A stretch of 64,000 nucleotides of DNA from CAZCBX01 sp964497185 (GCA_964497185.1 CAZCBX010000014.1:1-64000), one strand, 5' to 3'; shown: positions 34,356 through 44,535, counted from the stretch's first letter. Notes: generated by a model not told the origin, from the sequence alone. Numbers and translations are program-made.

Positions 34356-35594
34356 CTAATCCACTTGTTTGCGTAAGAACGTAGGAATATCGTACTCGTC
34401 GTCGGTGTGGTCATCGAGGCCGAGTTCTTTGATGCGTTTTTTGAATTCGTTGGAATCGAGTTCGCGGTTTTGGAAAAAGGGTGTGGTTAAGGATTGCTCG
34501 TCGAGCTTAACCTCAATGTGGGTAGGCTTTTCTTCCACCACTGTTTTTTCTTCCATGGGTGCTGATTGAAAACTGGTGGTGGCGGAGGAGCGGATTTCCA
34601 AGCGTTCAAACGTTTGGGTGGGATCCATGCTTTTCATGTCATGGCGATCAAAGCCCGTGGCAATAACAGTTAAGCGAATTCGGTCTTCCATTTTCTCGTC
34701 GATTACGGCGCCAAAAATAATGTTGGCTTCTTCATGGGCCGCTTCATGAATCATCATGGCTGCGTCGTTGACCTCATGAAGGGTTAAAGAGCTGCTGGCG
34801 GTGATGTTCATCAATACGCCTGTGGCCCCACTGACATCCACATCTTCCAACAAGGGGGAAGAAATGGCACGCTGAGCGGCTTCTTTGGCACGGCTTTGGC
34901 CTTCGGCTTCGCCCGTACCCATCATGGCCATACCTTGACCATTCATGATGGTTTTAACATCGGCAAAATCCAGGTTGATCAAACCAGGCACGGTAATCAG
35001 ATCACTGATACCCCGCACGGCTTTCAGCAAAACTTCATCGACTTTTTTAAATGAATCCAGCATGGACAATTGTTCACCGGCCAGATTGATCAAGCGTTGA
35101 TTGGGAATGGTGATCAGCGTATCGACGGCGCGTTTGAGTTCTTTGATGCCACTTTCGGCAAAGGCTTTGCGCTTGCGGCCTTCAAACATAAATGGTTTGG
35201 TGACAACACCAATGGCCAAGGCGCCCACTTCGCGTGCAATTTCAGCAATGACTGGGGCTGCGCCTGTGCCGGTTCCACCACCCATGCCGGCGGTGATAAA
35301 GACCATGTCTGCGCCCGCCAACACGGCCGCAATTTTGTCGCGATCTTCCAGTGCGGCTTCACGGCCAATTTCTGGGTTGGCACCCGCGCCCAAACCTTTG
35401 GTCAGGGAATTGCCAATTTGCAATTTGGTTTCTGCCAGCGAGTGACCAATGGCTTGCATATCTGTGTTGGCCACGATGAAATCAACGTTTGAAAGACCCG
35501 ATTGAATCATGGTGTTAATGGCATTGCCACCCCCACCGCCGACACCGACCACTTTGATATTGGCTGCATTGGTATTTTCGACAAATTCAAACAT
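34356..35594 (-). CDS. ftsZ: cell division protein FtsZ
   Basis: 412 residues from ATG 35594 (GAGGAG 6 bases upstream). The GTPase signature is GMGGGTGTGAAP, with KVVGVGGGGGNAINTM at the N-terminus. A variable linker follows the core (about 320-385). The C-terminal tail DEYDIPTFLRKQVD contains the conserved D-IPxFLR peptide that binds FtsA. It is the tubulin-like ring protein of division. It is the last gene of the cluster, 279 bases after ftsA, and probably has its own promoter in that gap. Confidence 0.97.
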   Translation of the reverse strand: MFEFVENTNAANIKVVGVGGGGGNAINTMIQSGLSNVDFIVANTDMQAIGHSLAETKLQIGNSLTKGLGAGANPEIGREAALEDRDKIAAVLAGADMVFITAGMGGGTGTGAAPVIAEIAREVGALAIGVVTKPFMFEGRKRKAFAESGIKELKRAVDTLITIPNQRLINLAGEQLSMLDSFKKVDEVLLKAVRGISDLITVPGLINLDFADVKTIMNGQGMAMMGTGEAEGQSRAKEAAQRAISSPLLEDVDVSGATGVLMNITASSSLTLHEVNDAAMMIHEAAHEEANIIFGAVIDEKMEDRIRLTVIATGFDRHDMKSMDPTQTFERLEIRSSATTSFQSAPMEEKTVVEEKPTHIEVKLDEQSLTTPFFQNRELDSNEFKKRIKELGLDDHTDDEYDIPTFLRKQVD

Positions 35595-35873
35595 CAAATT
35601 CTCCTCACTCACATAACCCATGAAATTTGTTCCTTTTTTACATATATAGGTTGCACTACACTATATTGCACTATTTTTAAAAAATAGAAACAAATTTTTA
35701 CCAAAAACCAACAAACCCCTCACTCACTCACCCTCTTCCAACCAACCAAAAAAATTAACTTTTGGTTTTTTATCGAAGGCGGATTTTTGACCCCCCTGAA
35801 GAAAAAATAAAGCGCAGCAAAGCGAGCCATTTTTTGGAAGGGGGGTCAAAAATCCCCACGCAATGAAAAAAGC
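35595..35873. promoter_or_regulatory. ftsA-ftsZ spacer
   Basis: 279 bases, unusually long for ftsA-ftsZ. It holds the conserved-loop hairpin (35781-35855) near ftsA. Nearer ftsZ is AT-rich sequence with a small hairpin CTATTTTT-TAAAAATAG and repeated TTGCACTA-like bits (35651-35675). An ftsZ promoter here is likely, but I cannot fix its -35/-10. Confidence 0.4.
35781..35855. repeat. large hairpin with conserved loop, between ftsA and ftsZ
   Basis: Outer stem of 16 bp (GGATTTTTGACCCCCC and its complement at 35840-35855), an internal mismatch, then an A/T helix and the loop containing CGCAGCAAAGCGAG. The loop region matches that of the hairpin after ftsZ over 28-29 bases, while the outer stems share nothing. 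Confidence 0.87.
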
Positions 35874-37103
35874 CTAAAAGAATTCCCCGAACCATTCTTT
35901 CATCCGCCCCTTCACCTTGCCAAACATGTTCTTATCCCGAACACGAAAATGGGGACGAATCTGTTGATTTTGGCTGCCATACAAGACCAAACCCACAGCA
36001 GTAGCGTAAATGGGACTGGCAACGGCATCGGCCAGGCCGCCCACTCCCTGAGGAATGCCTCGGCGGACCGGTAAATCAAAAACGTTTTCTGCCACCTCAG
36101 GCATGCCTTCCATGATGGCGCTACCTCCGGTGATCACCACACCTGAAGCAAGCTTGGGAATGAGGTTCATTTTTTCAAGTTCGTTTTTCACCAAAATGAA
36201 CAGCTCTTCCACCCGCGGCTCAATGATTTCGCTTAGCAGGCGCTTGCTGATCTGTCTGGGTTTACGGCCCCCTACACTGGGCACTTCAATGGTTTCGTCT
36301 TTACGAATCAAGTCGCTGGAGGCGATGCCATGCTTGTGTTTGATGGCTTCGGCTTCGCGCATGGGTGTTCGAATGCCCACAGCAATGTCATTGGTGATGT
36401 GGTTGCCCCCGATGGACAAAACCGCCGAATGGACAATGGCGCCACCGGCATAAATTAAAATATCGGTGGTGCCGCCACCGATGTCAATCATGGCCACACC
36501 CAAATCTTTTTCATCTTGGGTCAACACCGCTTTGCTGGAGGCCAATTGCTCAATGGCAATGTCTGCCACATTCAAACCACAACGATTGCAGCATTTGATT
36601 ATGTTTTGCGCGCTGGTCACAGCTCCTGTGACAATGTGTACTTTGGACTCAAGCCGCACGCCGCTCATGCCAATGGGTTCACGAATGCCATCTTGATCGT
36701 CAATGATGTATTCTTGCGGCAGCACATGCAAAACTTCGCGGTCCATGGGGATGGCCACGGCTTTGGCCGCATCGATGACACGGTCGACATCGTATTGGGT
36801 AACCTCTTGATTTTTAACGGCCACCACGCCGTGAGAATTAAACCCTTTGATGTGGCCACCCGCAATGCCTGCATACACCGAATGCACCTCGCATCCGGCC
36901 ATCAACTCGGCTTCTTCTATGGAATTTTGAATGGATTGAACGGTGGAATCAATGTTGATGACCGCGCCTTTGCGAATCCCGTTGGATGGAAATGTACCCA
37001 TACCCACGATGTCCACCCCGTGATTGGTGATTTCGCCAACAATGGTGCAAATTTTTGTGGTGCCAATGTCCAGACCCACAATGAGGTTATCTTTTTTGGA
37101 CAT
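35874..37103 (-). CDS. ftsA: cell division protein FtsA
   Basis: 409 residues from ATG 37103. The actin-like ATPase motifs are LIVGLDIGTTKICTIVGEI, AMIDIGGGTTDI and GVVITGGSAIMEGM. The C-terminal amphipathic helix is GKVKGRMKEWFGEFF, which ties FtsZ to the membrane. A longer frame to 37139 gives a non-family N-terminus; GGGAG is placed well for the chosen ATG. It follows ftsQ after 128 bases. Confidence 0.96.
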   Translation of the reverse strand: MSKKDNLIVGLDIGTTKICTIVGEITNHGVDIVGMGTFPSNGIRKGAVINIDSTVQSIQNSIEEAELMAGCEVHSVYAGIAGGHIKGFNSHGVVAVKNQEVTQYDVDRVIDAAKAVAIPMDREVLHVLPQEYIIDDQDGIREPIGMSGVRLESKVHIVTGAVTSAQNIIKCCNRCGLNVADIAIEQLASSKAVLTQDEKDLGVAMIDIGGGTTDILIYAGGAIVHSAVLSIGGNHITNDIAVGIRTPMREAEAIKHKHGIASSDLIRKDETIEVPSVGGRKPRQISKRLLSEIIEPRVEELFILVKNELEKMNLIPKLASGVVITGGSAIMEGMPEVAENVFDLPVRRGIPQGVGGLADAVASPIYATAVGLVLYGSQNQQIRPHFRVRDKNMFGKVKGRMKEWFGEFF

Positions 37104-37231
37104 GCGTCTCTCCCTTGCTTGGCAACTTGCGATTCTCATCGGTAAGCCATGCCTTAGTTTCCAACCCTATGGGCTCTCGCCGCATAAAGTCCACTCCTTA
37201 AAACCGCGCAATAATGAACTTGGAAAGATAC

Positions 37232-37921
37232 TTACGAAAGCGGCTTTAATTCTAAGATGACTCTACCATGAAATTGTAAATTGACCCCATGAATTTTTTC
37301 CTTTTGCAGCAAAATTTTCTCAAAAGCCTTTTCCAGTCTTGACATGCGCTCTGATAGCTCACGTTTACCAAGCTTGATCGGTACGGGTAGCTCTTGCAAA
37401 ACCAGCACCCAGCCAGTGTTTGGCTCCCATTTTAAAGATGCAAGTCGGTGGCGTTGAATGTGCGGATGGCTGGCAATGTCAATGGCCTGCTGCTTGTGCG
37501 CCATGCTCATCTCTTCTGGCGCAGTTGCTGGATATAATAGTGCAGGGATGGCGGCTTCATCCGCCCATGACCCAAATGGTTCAAACCATTGTCCATCCAC
37601 ATCCATAAAAATAGCCTGTTGCTGAAAGCGAAACATTGGCAAACGCTCTTGAATGTATAGCTCAAGGGTCTGGTTTTTGCCTTCCTTGATCACAACCGAT
37701 CGAAAAAAAGAAACATCCATGAACATTTCTTGCATTTGCTTTTTTTGTTGAGGCCCAAAGGGCTTGCCCATAAAAGGCTCAAGCAACGCGACCAAATCTT
37801 CTTTGACCAAACGCTTTAGGCCCACCACATCCACTGCAAAAAAAACTTTGTCAGAAGGCTGCGCCCAAACGACGCTGCTTATAAGCAGCAACACCAGCAC
37901 CCATGCTCGTTTTACAAACAT
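37232..37921 (-). CDS. ftsQ: cell division protein FtsQ
   Basis: 229 residues, a little short. One N-terminal hydrophobic segment (RAWVLVLLLISSVVWA), which may be a membrane anchor or look like a signal peptide, follows a cytoplasmic tail of only 5 residues. A POTRA-like domain (FFAVDVVGLKRLVKEDLVALLEPFMGKPF) and the FtsQ core (YIQERLPMFRFQQQAIFMDVDGQWF) follow. The assignment rests on both sequence and position between ddl and ftsA. The start overlaps the end of ddl by 10 bases. Confidence 0.82.
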   Translation of the reverse strand: MFVKRAWVLVLLLISSVVWAQPSDKVFFAVDVVGLKRLVKEDLVALLEPFMGKPFGPQQKKQMQEMFMDVSFFRSVVIKEGKNQTLELYIQERLPMFRFQQQAIFMDVDGQWFEPFGSWADEAAIPALLYPATAPEEMSMAHKQQAIDIASHPHIQRHRLASLKWEPNTGWVLVLQELPVPIKLGKRELSERMSRLEKAFEKILLQKEKIHGVNLQFHGRVILELKPLS

Positions 37922-38847
37922 GCGTCTAAAAGAATGGTTTCCACAAGGTCGTCAAAATCAATGCCCGCTTCTTTGGCTGCCATGGGCACCAAACTGGTGG
38001 GCGTCATGCCTGGCACTGTATTGACTTCCAAACAGTACCACTGGCGGTCTTTGATCATAAAATCCACGCGGCCCCAGCTGCGCCCGCTGACTGCTGCAAA
38101 AGCAAGCACGGCTTGATCTGAAATGGCCTGGGCGATCTCTGGATCAATGCGCGCGGGGCAATGGTAATCGGTTTTGCCCGAAGTATACTTGGCTTCAAAA
38201 TCGTACAGTCCACTTTTTGGTCGGATTTCAACCACAGGCAGCGCACGGCCTTGCAATATGGCCACAGTTAAATCAATGCCACCGGTTAAAAAAGGTTCCC
38301 ACACCACTTCACCATCAAAACTATGAGCGGCGGTGAATGCATCTTTTAAGTCTTTTCGATCATGCACAATCTGCATGCCAATGCTCGATCCTTCTGTGTC
38401 AGGCTTGCCGATGATGGGAAGGGTTAGCTTTTCCAAGCAGGCCGCTTCAAACGAGGCCGGCGTTTGATGGCTATGGGAGACCACCCAGGGCAAAGTTGGC
38501 ACTTGGGCTTCGACAAACGCTTTTTTGCTTTGCGCTTTGCTCATAGACAAGCGGCTGCCATGCACCTGCGTGCCTGTATAGGGCACGCCTGCTTGGGTTA
38601 AAAACCGTTGGATTTCCCCGTCTTCGCCCCCCTTGCCGTGAAGGGCGATAAAAGCTGCTTTGCAGGTGGCCGGTGAAAAATCGTCCATGTTGTCTTTGGG
38701 GTCCACTTGCAGCACTTGCGTATAACCTTTTCGCGACAATGCTTGCGCAATGGCTTGACCGGTACGAAGTGAGACATCGCGCTCTTGCGAATGGCCGCCC
38801 AAAAATACAACCAGCTGGTCTTGTTTATTTATGTGCATTGGACTCAT
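37912..38847 (-). CDS. ddl: D-alanine--D-alanine ligase
   Basis: 311 residues of the ATP-grasp family: VVFLGGHSQERDVSLRTG, FIALHGKGGEDGEIQ, KPDTEGSSIGMQIV and LEVNTVPGMTPTSLVP. It joins two D-alanines for the peptidoglycan stem peptide. ATGA overlap with murB upstream and 10-base overlap with ftsQ downstream. Confidence 0.95.
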   Translation of the reverse strand: MSPMHINKQDQLVVFLGGHSQERDVSLRTGQAIAQALSRKGYTQVLQVDPKDNMDDFSPATCKAAFIALHGKGGEDGEIQRFLTQAGVPYTGTQVHGSRLSMSKAQSKKAFVEAQVPTLPWVVSHSHQTPASFEAACLEKLTLPIIGKPDTEGSSIGMQIVHDRKDLKDAFTAAHSFDGEVVWEPFLTGGIDLTVAILQGRALPVVEIRPKSGLYDFEAKYTSGKTDYHCPARIDPEIAQAISDQAVLAFAAVSGRSWGRVDFMIKDRQWYCLEVNTVPGMTPTSLVPMAAKEAGIDFDDLVETILLDACL

Positions 38848-39773
38848 TGTGGATCCACCCCCAAAATGTGTACTTCGGTCTCCAAAGACACATCATATTT
38901 TTCTTGCACGGCTTGTTGTGCCGATGACATCAGCCAGCATACATCGCTTGTTTTGGCTTGACCATGATTGATGATAAAATTGGCGTGCTTGTCGGCAATC
39001 TCAGCCTGGCCTCGCTTGCAGCCTTTTAAACCAACACCCTCAATCAACGCGCCTGCAAAATGGCCTTTGGGATTTTTAAACACCGATCCAAAATTTGGAT
39101 ACTGCAAGGGTTGGCGCTTGCGTTTGAGTTTGGCCGCATCAAGCTTGGCTTCAATGCTGGCTCGGTCACTTTTGCGAAAGAGAAAATGGCCCCCTGCAAT
39201 GATTAGATCTCGGCCCCAGGGAAAATCACGGTATTGAAAATCTTGAGGGGTCACTTTTTTTTCCCACCATTGACCAGCTGGATCATAACCGTATACGCTG
39301 GTTAACACGTCTGAAAACCATCCATCGGGCGTGCCCGCATTCATGCGAATGCCCCCACCGATGGATCCTGGAATGCCAAAAACAAATTCAAACCCGGTGT
39401 ATTCTTTTTTACGAAGCAGCGTTAACAACTGTCCCATCCCGACACCGGCCTGCGCATCCAGAGCCCATTGATGCTGCGTTTGTTCGAGGGTGTGTAATTG
39501 TTTTAGCTTGGACACATCGATCAAGCACCCCGGATAACCCGCATCCCGAAAGAGCAGATTCGAACCCTTGCCCAACATGTGATAATCCGTTTGATACACC
39601 GCGCCCTGTGCGGCGCTCGCCTGCAAAAAGGACTGCAACATAGTTAGGGTGTCGGGTTGAAATAGATGCGCAGCACGGCAATGACATCGAAAAGACGTTT
39701 TGCTCTCCAGCAAAACATCCGCTTGCACGGGAAAATTTTCTCGCTCAAAAAACTGCGCCCAATCCATGGCCAT
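38844..39773 (-). CDS. murB: UDP-N-acetylenolpyruvoylglucosamine reductase
   Basis: 309 residues. FAD-binding MLGKGSNLLFRDAGYPG and GIPGSIGGGIRMNAGTPDGWF; the C-terminus has SVFKNPKGHFAGALIEGVGLKG and ADKHANFIINHGQAKTSDV. It reduces enolpyruvyl-UDP-GlcNAc to UDP-MurNAc. It starts the murB-ddl-ftsQ-ftsA-ftsZ part, now cut off from murC by about 10 kb of inserted genes, so it needs its own promoter in the 140-base gap to the divergent tolC-like gene. Confidence 0.95.
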   Translation of the reverse strand: MAMDWAQFFERENFPVQADVLLESKTSFRCHCRAAHLFQPDTLTMLQSFLQASAAQGAVYQTDYHMLGKGSNLLFRDAGYPGCLIDVSKLKQLHTLEQTQHQWALDAQAGVGMGQLLTLLRKKEYTGFEFVFGIPGSIGGGIRMNAGTPDGWFSDVLTSVYGYDPAGQWWEKKVTPQDFQYRDFPWGRDLIIAGGHFLFRKSDRASIEAKLDAAKLKRKRQPLQYPNFGSVFKNPKGHFAGALIEGVGLKGCKRGQAEIADKHANFIINHGQAKTSDVCWLMSSAQQAVQEKYDVSLETEVHILGVDPQ

Positions 39774-39857
39774 GGTCTCTATGTATCACAAAGCTTTTTG
39801 AAGTTCGTGCTTTTCTATGTGGTTTGTGATCTTTGCATCCTTTTTAAAAAAACCCGT

Positions 39858-39886
39858 TTGCCTACGTGGGTGCAATGCGGTAAAAC
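39858..39886 (+). promoter_or_regulatory. candidate promoter of the TolC/RND operon
   Basis: TTGCCT (39858-39863), 17 bases, TAAAAC (39881-39886). The start codon follows about 28 bases after, with AAGGAG at 39902-39907. The match is fair, not strong. Confidence 0.35.
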
Positions 39887-39913
39887 AGGCGCATTCTATT
39901 TTAAGGAGAAAAC

Positions 39914-41413
39914 ATGATATCCACGCTACGAACATGCGTTGGTGTATGCATTGGCTTGTTGGCTGTATCCTCATTTGCAAACCCAAACCATGCACCCTGG
40001 ACCCTTACCGAAGAAGCACTGGTTGAAAAAATTTATACCGATGCCACGGTCCTTTCTCGGCTACGCGCAACCGAGCAAAACATATTGAGCCAACAGCTGG
40101 AGCAAGAAGCGGCCTACCAGCCCACCTGGAAAAACGAGCTGTACTACCAAAACTCGCGTGAGAAAGCCTTGGCTTTTTTTATTCCTACGTTTGGCCCCAC
40201 CCATGGGTTTCGAACGGGTCTAGCCCAAGATTTTAGTCGCGGCATCAGTGGACAGGCCAACTTTTTTGCCGATCTTACCAATACCAACGATGGCTCGATT
40301 GATCGGGCCACACGAACCGGCATCAATCTGCAGGGACGAATGGACTTGTGGCGCAACTTTTTGGGCCGCATGGACCAAGCCAAACTGCAAAGCCAACAAC
40401 TTCAGCTAAAGAAAACTGAATTGGAAAACAAAATTTCACTTCGCACCTTTGAGCTGGACTTGCGAAAAATGTATTGGTCGTTGGTGTCCATTGAAGAAAA
40501 ATTGGTGCTGGCTGAAAAACTGCTTGAAGGCGCTCAACGTCAATACAAAGATAGCTTAAACAGAAAAAAGAACTACATCGCTGATTCAACAGAGACGTCT
40601 CGATACAAAGCGCAAGTGTCTGATCGTCAAGCCACCATTTATGCGCTTCGCTATCAGCGTGACACCATTCATCAGCAGATCAAGCAGTTTTTTCCGGCTC
40701 TGGCTGGCCACCCCCTGGTCATGGGCGAATATGACCGTGAACAAGCTGTCAATCAAGTACTGACATGCATTGACAACATTCGCGCCTATTCTCAAACTCC
40801 ATGGCAGTATACGCCCATGGATGAGCTTTTGACATTCATTGAAGAAGATTACAAACAGCGAAAAATTTTAGATGACCAATATGATAATGTGGACGTAGCG
40901 CTGCAAACAGAAGTTCAAATTTCTGGCGTGGATCGCGGCTATGCCAACTCGTTTGAGGATTTTGCCAACAATGGCAAACCAGGATTTAGCGTTGGTTTGA
41001 TGGTGGATGTTCCCTTGGGCAAAGCCAAAAACAAAGTAGAGCATGCCAAACTGCGGGCGCTGGAGGCCAATTTTCAAGCCGAACACAAAGAAACCATGGC
41101 CATGGTCGAGTCACAACAATCACAACTTTTGGCAATGATCGATACGCTGTTTGCTTCGATGCGCAACTACAAAGCCAACACACAAACGTTGCAACAAAAC
41201 GTCAGCCGACTGGAACAAAAATACAAACAAGCCCGTGTCGATGTTAGAGACCTTGTCTTGGAACAAGACGCGCTTTCTCAAAACGCACTCAACGAAGTCG
41301 ATGCCCATTTGGCCGTTATGCAAGTGCTTTTGGATTATTTTAAAATTTTCACACAAGATCCATGTGTCATCAACCAGTTGCATGTGGCCCATATGCAAAA
41401 AGCCAAGGAATAG
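39914..41413 (+). CDS. TolC-family outer-membrane efflux protein
   Basis: 499 residues. Signal peptide to about residue 22 (VSSFANP). Long helical coiled-coil blocks rich in Gln, Lys and Glu (SQQLQLKKTELENKISLRTFELDLRKMY; TLQQNVSRLEQKYKQARVDVRDLVLEQDALSQNALNEVDAHLAVM) alternate with beta-strand regions, as in TolC barrels with their helical tunnel. The order fits an outer-membrane exit channel for the RND pump encoded 3 bases downstream. AAGGAG precedes ATG 39914. Confidence 0.82.
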   Translation: MISTLRTCVGVCIGLLAVSSFANPNHAPWTLTEEALVEKIYTDATVLSRLRATEQNILSQQLEQEAAYQPTWKNELYYQNSREKALAFFIPTFGPTHGFRTGLAQDFSRGISGQANFFADLTNTNDGSIDRATRTGINLQGRMDLWRNFLGRMDQAKLQSQQLQLKKTELENKISLRTFELDLRKMYWSLVSIEEKLVLAEKLLEGAQRQYKDSLNRKKNYIADSTETSRYKAQVSDRQATIYALRYQRDTIHQQIKQFFPALAGHPLVMGEYDREQAVNQVLTCIDNIRAYSQTPWQYTPMDELLTFIEEDYKQRKILDDQYDNVDVALQTEVQISGVDRGYANSFEDFANNGKPGFSVGLMVDVPLGKAKNKVEHAKLRALEANFQAEHKETMAMVESQQSQLLAMIDTLFASMRNYKANTQTLQQNVSRLEQKYKQARVDVRDLVLEQDALSQNALNEVDAHLAVMQVLLDYFKIFTQDPCVINQLHVAHMQKAKE

Positions 41414-41416
41414 CCC

Positions 41417-44400
41417 ATGCTTCATTTATCTCGTTTTTTCCTCCGCAATCAAAAATTCACTTTTGTTCTCACTTTGTTCGTGTTGGTCTTCGGCCTAAGC
41501 GGCCTGTTGCGTTTGAATTCTGAATCGTATCCAGCCGTGGATTTTGCCATGTCCACCATTGTCACTGTGTATGATGGCGCCTCCACCGAGGACATTGAAA
41601 CCAAGATCACCAAGCCCATTGAAGATGAGCTTCGCGGCGTGGCAGGCATTAAAGATGTGAACTCAGTTAGCCAACCAGGGTTAAGCCGCATTTTTGTTCG
41701 GGGCGACATTGACAACGCAAATGTTGATAAACTCATGGCTGATTTGCAGCGCGCTGTCGATCGCGCGCAGCTGCCCACCGACCTTCCAGACCCACCGCTG
41801 TTTACCGAAATCAAATCCGAAGAATTTCCAGTGGTGGAAATCGCCATCGTGGGTTCGAATGAAAACCGACAGCGTGACCTGCTGGCCGACCTTCTTAAAG
41901 AAGAAATTGAGGACAACAAAAACATCTTGGAAGTGCGTCCCGTCGGTTATCAAGAGCGCGAATTCGAAATCAATTTGGACGTGGATAAAATGAATCAACA
42001 GTATGTATCGGTGGATGAAGTACTGCGCGCCATTGAGCGGCGAAACGTCAATATTCCTGGCGGTCATCTTGAAACCGAAACTTCTCAACAGCTGCTGCGC
42101 GTGGAGGGCAAAATCAATGATGCCAAAGACATTGAAAATATTTTAATTCGTTCCAACTCGTCCAACCAACACATTTATTTAAAAGATGTCGCCACGGTTA
42201 TCGATGGACAAGAAGAAGCCACCATTCTCACCACCCACAATGGCAAAGAAGCCACGCTGCTGATCGCAACCAAAAAAGCGGGCGCCGATACTTTGGAATT
42301 GGTGGAACAAATTGATCAAAAAATTGAACTCTTTCGCAAAAAAGCCCAAGGAAAGTTTGAAATCAACGTTTATTTTAACGAAGCGCTCAACGTCAAAAAT
42401 CGCGTATCGGTTTTAACCGGCAACGCCCTTACCGGCTTGGCGTTGGTAATTGTCTTTTTATTAATTTTTCTACCGGGGCGCATTGGCATCATGGCCAGTT
42501 TGTCTTTGCCCATTGCCGTGATGGCAACACTGGCTTTTATGCCCATGTTTGGCATGAATTTGGACGCCATCACCATTTTGGCCCTGGTCATTGCCATCGG
42601 TATGATGGTGGACAACAGCGTGGTCATCAGCGAAAATTACACACGCCTTCGCGGCGATGGCATGTCGTCGCGGGAAGCCATTTTATCTTCACTTCAAACA
42701 CTTTGGCTGCCCATCACGGCCACCGCTTTTACCACCATTGCCGCCTTCTTACCCATGCTGGTCACCAAAGGGATCATGGGGGAATTTATTCGCTTCATTC
42801 CCATCATTGTCACCATCGCCCTGCTGATGAGTCTGTTTGAAAGTTTTTTTCTTTTGCCCATGCGTCTGGATGGCACGGCCAGCAAACAATCCAAAAAACA
42901 ATCCGATTGGTTTCAACGCAAATTTTTACCCACCTTCGAAAAAGTGGTGTCGGCGGCTGTGCGCTTTCGGTATGTCACATTGGGAATTTTCTTTGCCGTT
43001 CTCGCCGGCTGTTTTGTGCTGATGGGCGTGTTTAATACGTTCATCCTGTTTCCGCCTGATCAAACAGAAATTTATGCAGCACGGGTGGAGACCACACCAG
43101 GCTCTACGCTGGAATACACCCACAGCAAAGTCACGCAACTGGTTCGCGCCATTGATGCAAAGCTGGGCGGATCCATCAATCACATTGTGGCCCGCACGGG
43201 AATTTCCACCCTGGGCCCCAATGATCCCAAAGAAAAGGAAAGTGAAAACGTTGGTATTATTTTGATGTACGTCAACGACGACACCAAATTCAATACGCCT
43301 CATACAGAAGTGCTCGATGACCTGCGCAGCATCCCCATCGAAGGCTACACTGTCACCTACGAAGCAGCCATCAATGGTCCCCCGGTGGGCGAACCGGTCA
43401 ATGCGACATTTCGATCCAATGACAGCAAACATTTGGAGACGGTCATTGGTGAAATCAAAACCCACATGGAAGGCCTTCAGGGACTTCGAGACGTGACCAT
43501 CCAAGATGTGTATGGGGACGAAGAAGTTTTTGTTCGCATTGATCACAGCAAAGCGGACCGATTGGGTTTGACCACGCAACAAGTGGGCAATGCCATTCGC
43601 GCAGCCATTTCCGGCAAACAGGTTTCGGATGTCAATTTACGCAACAAAGAAGTGGATTTAACAGTACGTTTCAAGGCCCCTTCCCGTCAAAATTTGGAAG
43701 ACCTCGGTGCCATCATGCTGCAAGGCAGAGGTGGGTACTTGGTGCCTTTGTCATCCTTTGCAACTTTTGATGTACAGCCGCCCACGGCTTTTATCAAACG
43801 CTTTGATTACAAACGGTCCAAAACCCTAACCGCCAACATTGACACCGATGTCATCAGTTCAGTTGAAGCCAACCAGGCGCTTATGGAAAAATTTAACGAA
43901 CTTCACAAAGAGTACAAAGACGTCAGTCTTGTGTTTGGTGGGGAAGAAGAAAACACCAAAGAGTCCTTAGAAAGTTTGTTCAATGCCTTGATTTTATCGC
44001 TGATTGGTATTTTTGCGCTGCTTGTATTTTTATTCAATTCCTATCTACGGCCTTTGGTCATCATGAGCACCATTCCTTTAGGCTTGGTTGGTTTTTCCAT
44101 TGCCTTTTATTTGCATGGCCGGCCCATCAGCTTTTTGGCGCTGATTGGCATCATTGGACTGGGTGGCATCATCGTCAATTCAGGCATTGTATTGATCACT
44201 TTTATTGAAGAGTTGCGCAGCGAAAAAACCGATATGCCTTTGCATGAAATATTAACCAAAGCTTCTGGCCTTCGCCTAAGGGCCGTTGTGGTTAGTTCGC
44301 TTACCACCATCAGTGGTTTGTTACCCACTGCCTATGGCATTGGGGGATCCGATGCCATGTTGGTACCTATGACGTTGGCCATGGCATGGGGCCTGACCAG

Positions 44401-44500
44401 CGGTACATTGCTTACATTGATTTGGGTGCCTTGTAGCTATGCCATCGTAGAAGATGTGTCAGACCGGTTCAAACGCTTTCGCGCATCGTTTCGCAGTTAA
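41417..44500 (+). CDS. RND-family efflux transporter, inner-membrane component
   Basis: 1027 residues, the AcrB size. Membrane helix 1 (FTFVLTLFVLVFGLSGLLRLN), then SYPAVDFAMSTIVTVYDGASTEDIETKITKPIEDEL, and the helix-4 motif IGMMVDNSVVISENYTRLR with D-N in place of AcrB's D-D. Helix 10 has IVNSGIVLIT with no lysine. These replacements are usual in the less studied HAE1-like groups. The pump exports small molecules or lipids using protons; substrate unknown. No membrane-fusion (HlyD-like) adaptor gene lies next to it, which is odd. Confidence 0.9.
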   Translation: MLHLSRFFLRNQKFTFVLTLFVLVFGLSGLLRLNSESYPAVDFAMSTIVTVYDGASTEDIETKITKPIEDELRGVAGIKDVNSVSQPGLSRIFVRGDIDNANVDKLMADLQRAVDRAQLPTDLPDPPLFTEIKSEEFPVVEIAIVGSNENRQRDLLADLLKEEIEDNKNILEVRPVGYQEREFEINLDVDKMNQQYVSVDEVLRAIERRNVNIPGGHLETETSQQLLRVEGKINDAKDIENILIRSNSSNQHIYLKDVATVIDGQEEATILTTHNGKEATLLIATKKAGADTLELVEQIDQKIELFRKKAQGKFEINVYFNEALNVKNRVSVLTGNALTGLALVIVFLLIFLPGRIGIMASLSLPIAVMATLAFMPMFGMNLDAITILALVIAIGMMVDNSVVISENYTRLRGDGMSSREAILSSLQTLWLPITATAFTTIAAFLPMLVTKGIMGEFIRFIPIIVTIALLMSLFESFFLLPMRLDGTASKQSKKQSDWFQRKFLPTFEKVVSAAVRFRYVTLGIFFAVLAGCFVLMGVFNTFILFPPDQTEIYAARVETTPGSTLEYTHSKVTQLVRAIDAKLGGSINHIVARTGISTLGPNDPKEKESENVGIILMYVNDDTKFNTPHTEVLDDLRSIPIEGYTVTYEAAINGPPVGEPVNATFRSNDSKHLETVIGEIKTHMEGLQGLRDVTIQDVYGDEEVFVRIDHSKADRLGLTTQQVGNAIRAAISGKQVSDVNLRNKEVDLTVRFKAPSRQNLEDLGAIMLQGRGGYLVPLSSFATFDVQPPTAFIKRFDYKRSKTLTANIDTDVISSVEANQALMEKFNELHKEYKDVSLVFGGEEENTKESLESLFNALILSLIGIFALLVFLFNSYLRPLVIMSTIPLGLVGFSIAFYLHGRPISFLALIGIIGLGGIIVNSGIVLITFIEELRSEKTDMPLHEILTKASGLRLRAVVVSSLTTISGLLPTAYGIGGSDAMLVPMTLAMAWGLTSGTLLTLIWVPCSYAIVEDVSDRFKRFRASFRS

Positions 44501-44535
44501 TCATCCGCTTGGGCTAACAAACCACGGCTTGTTTT

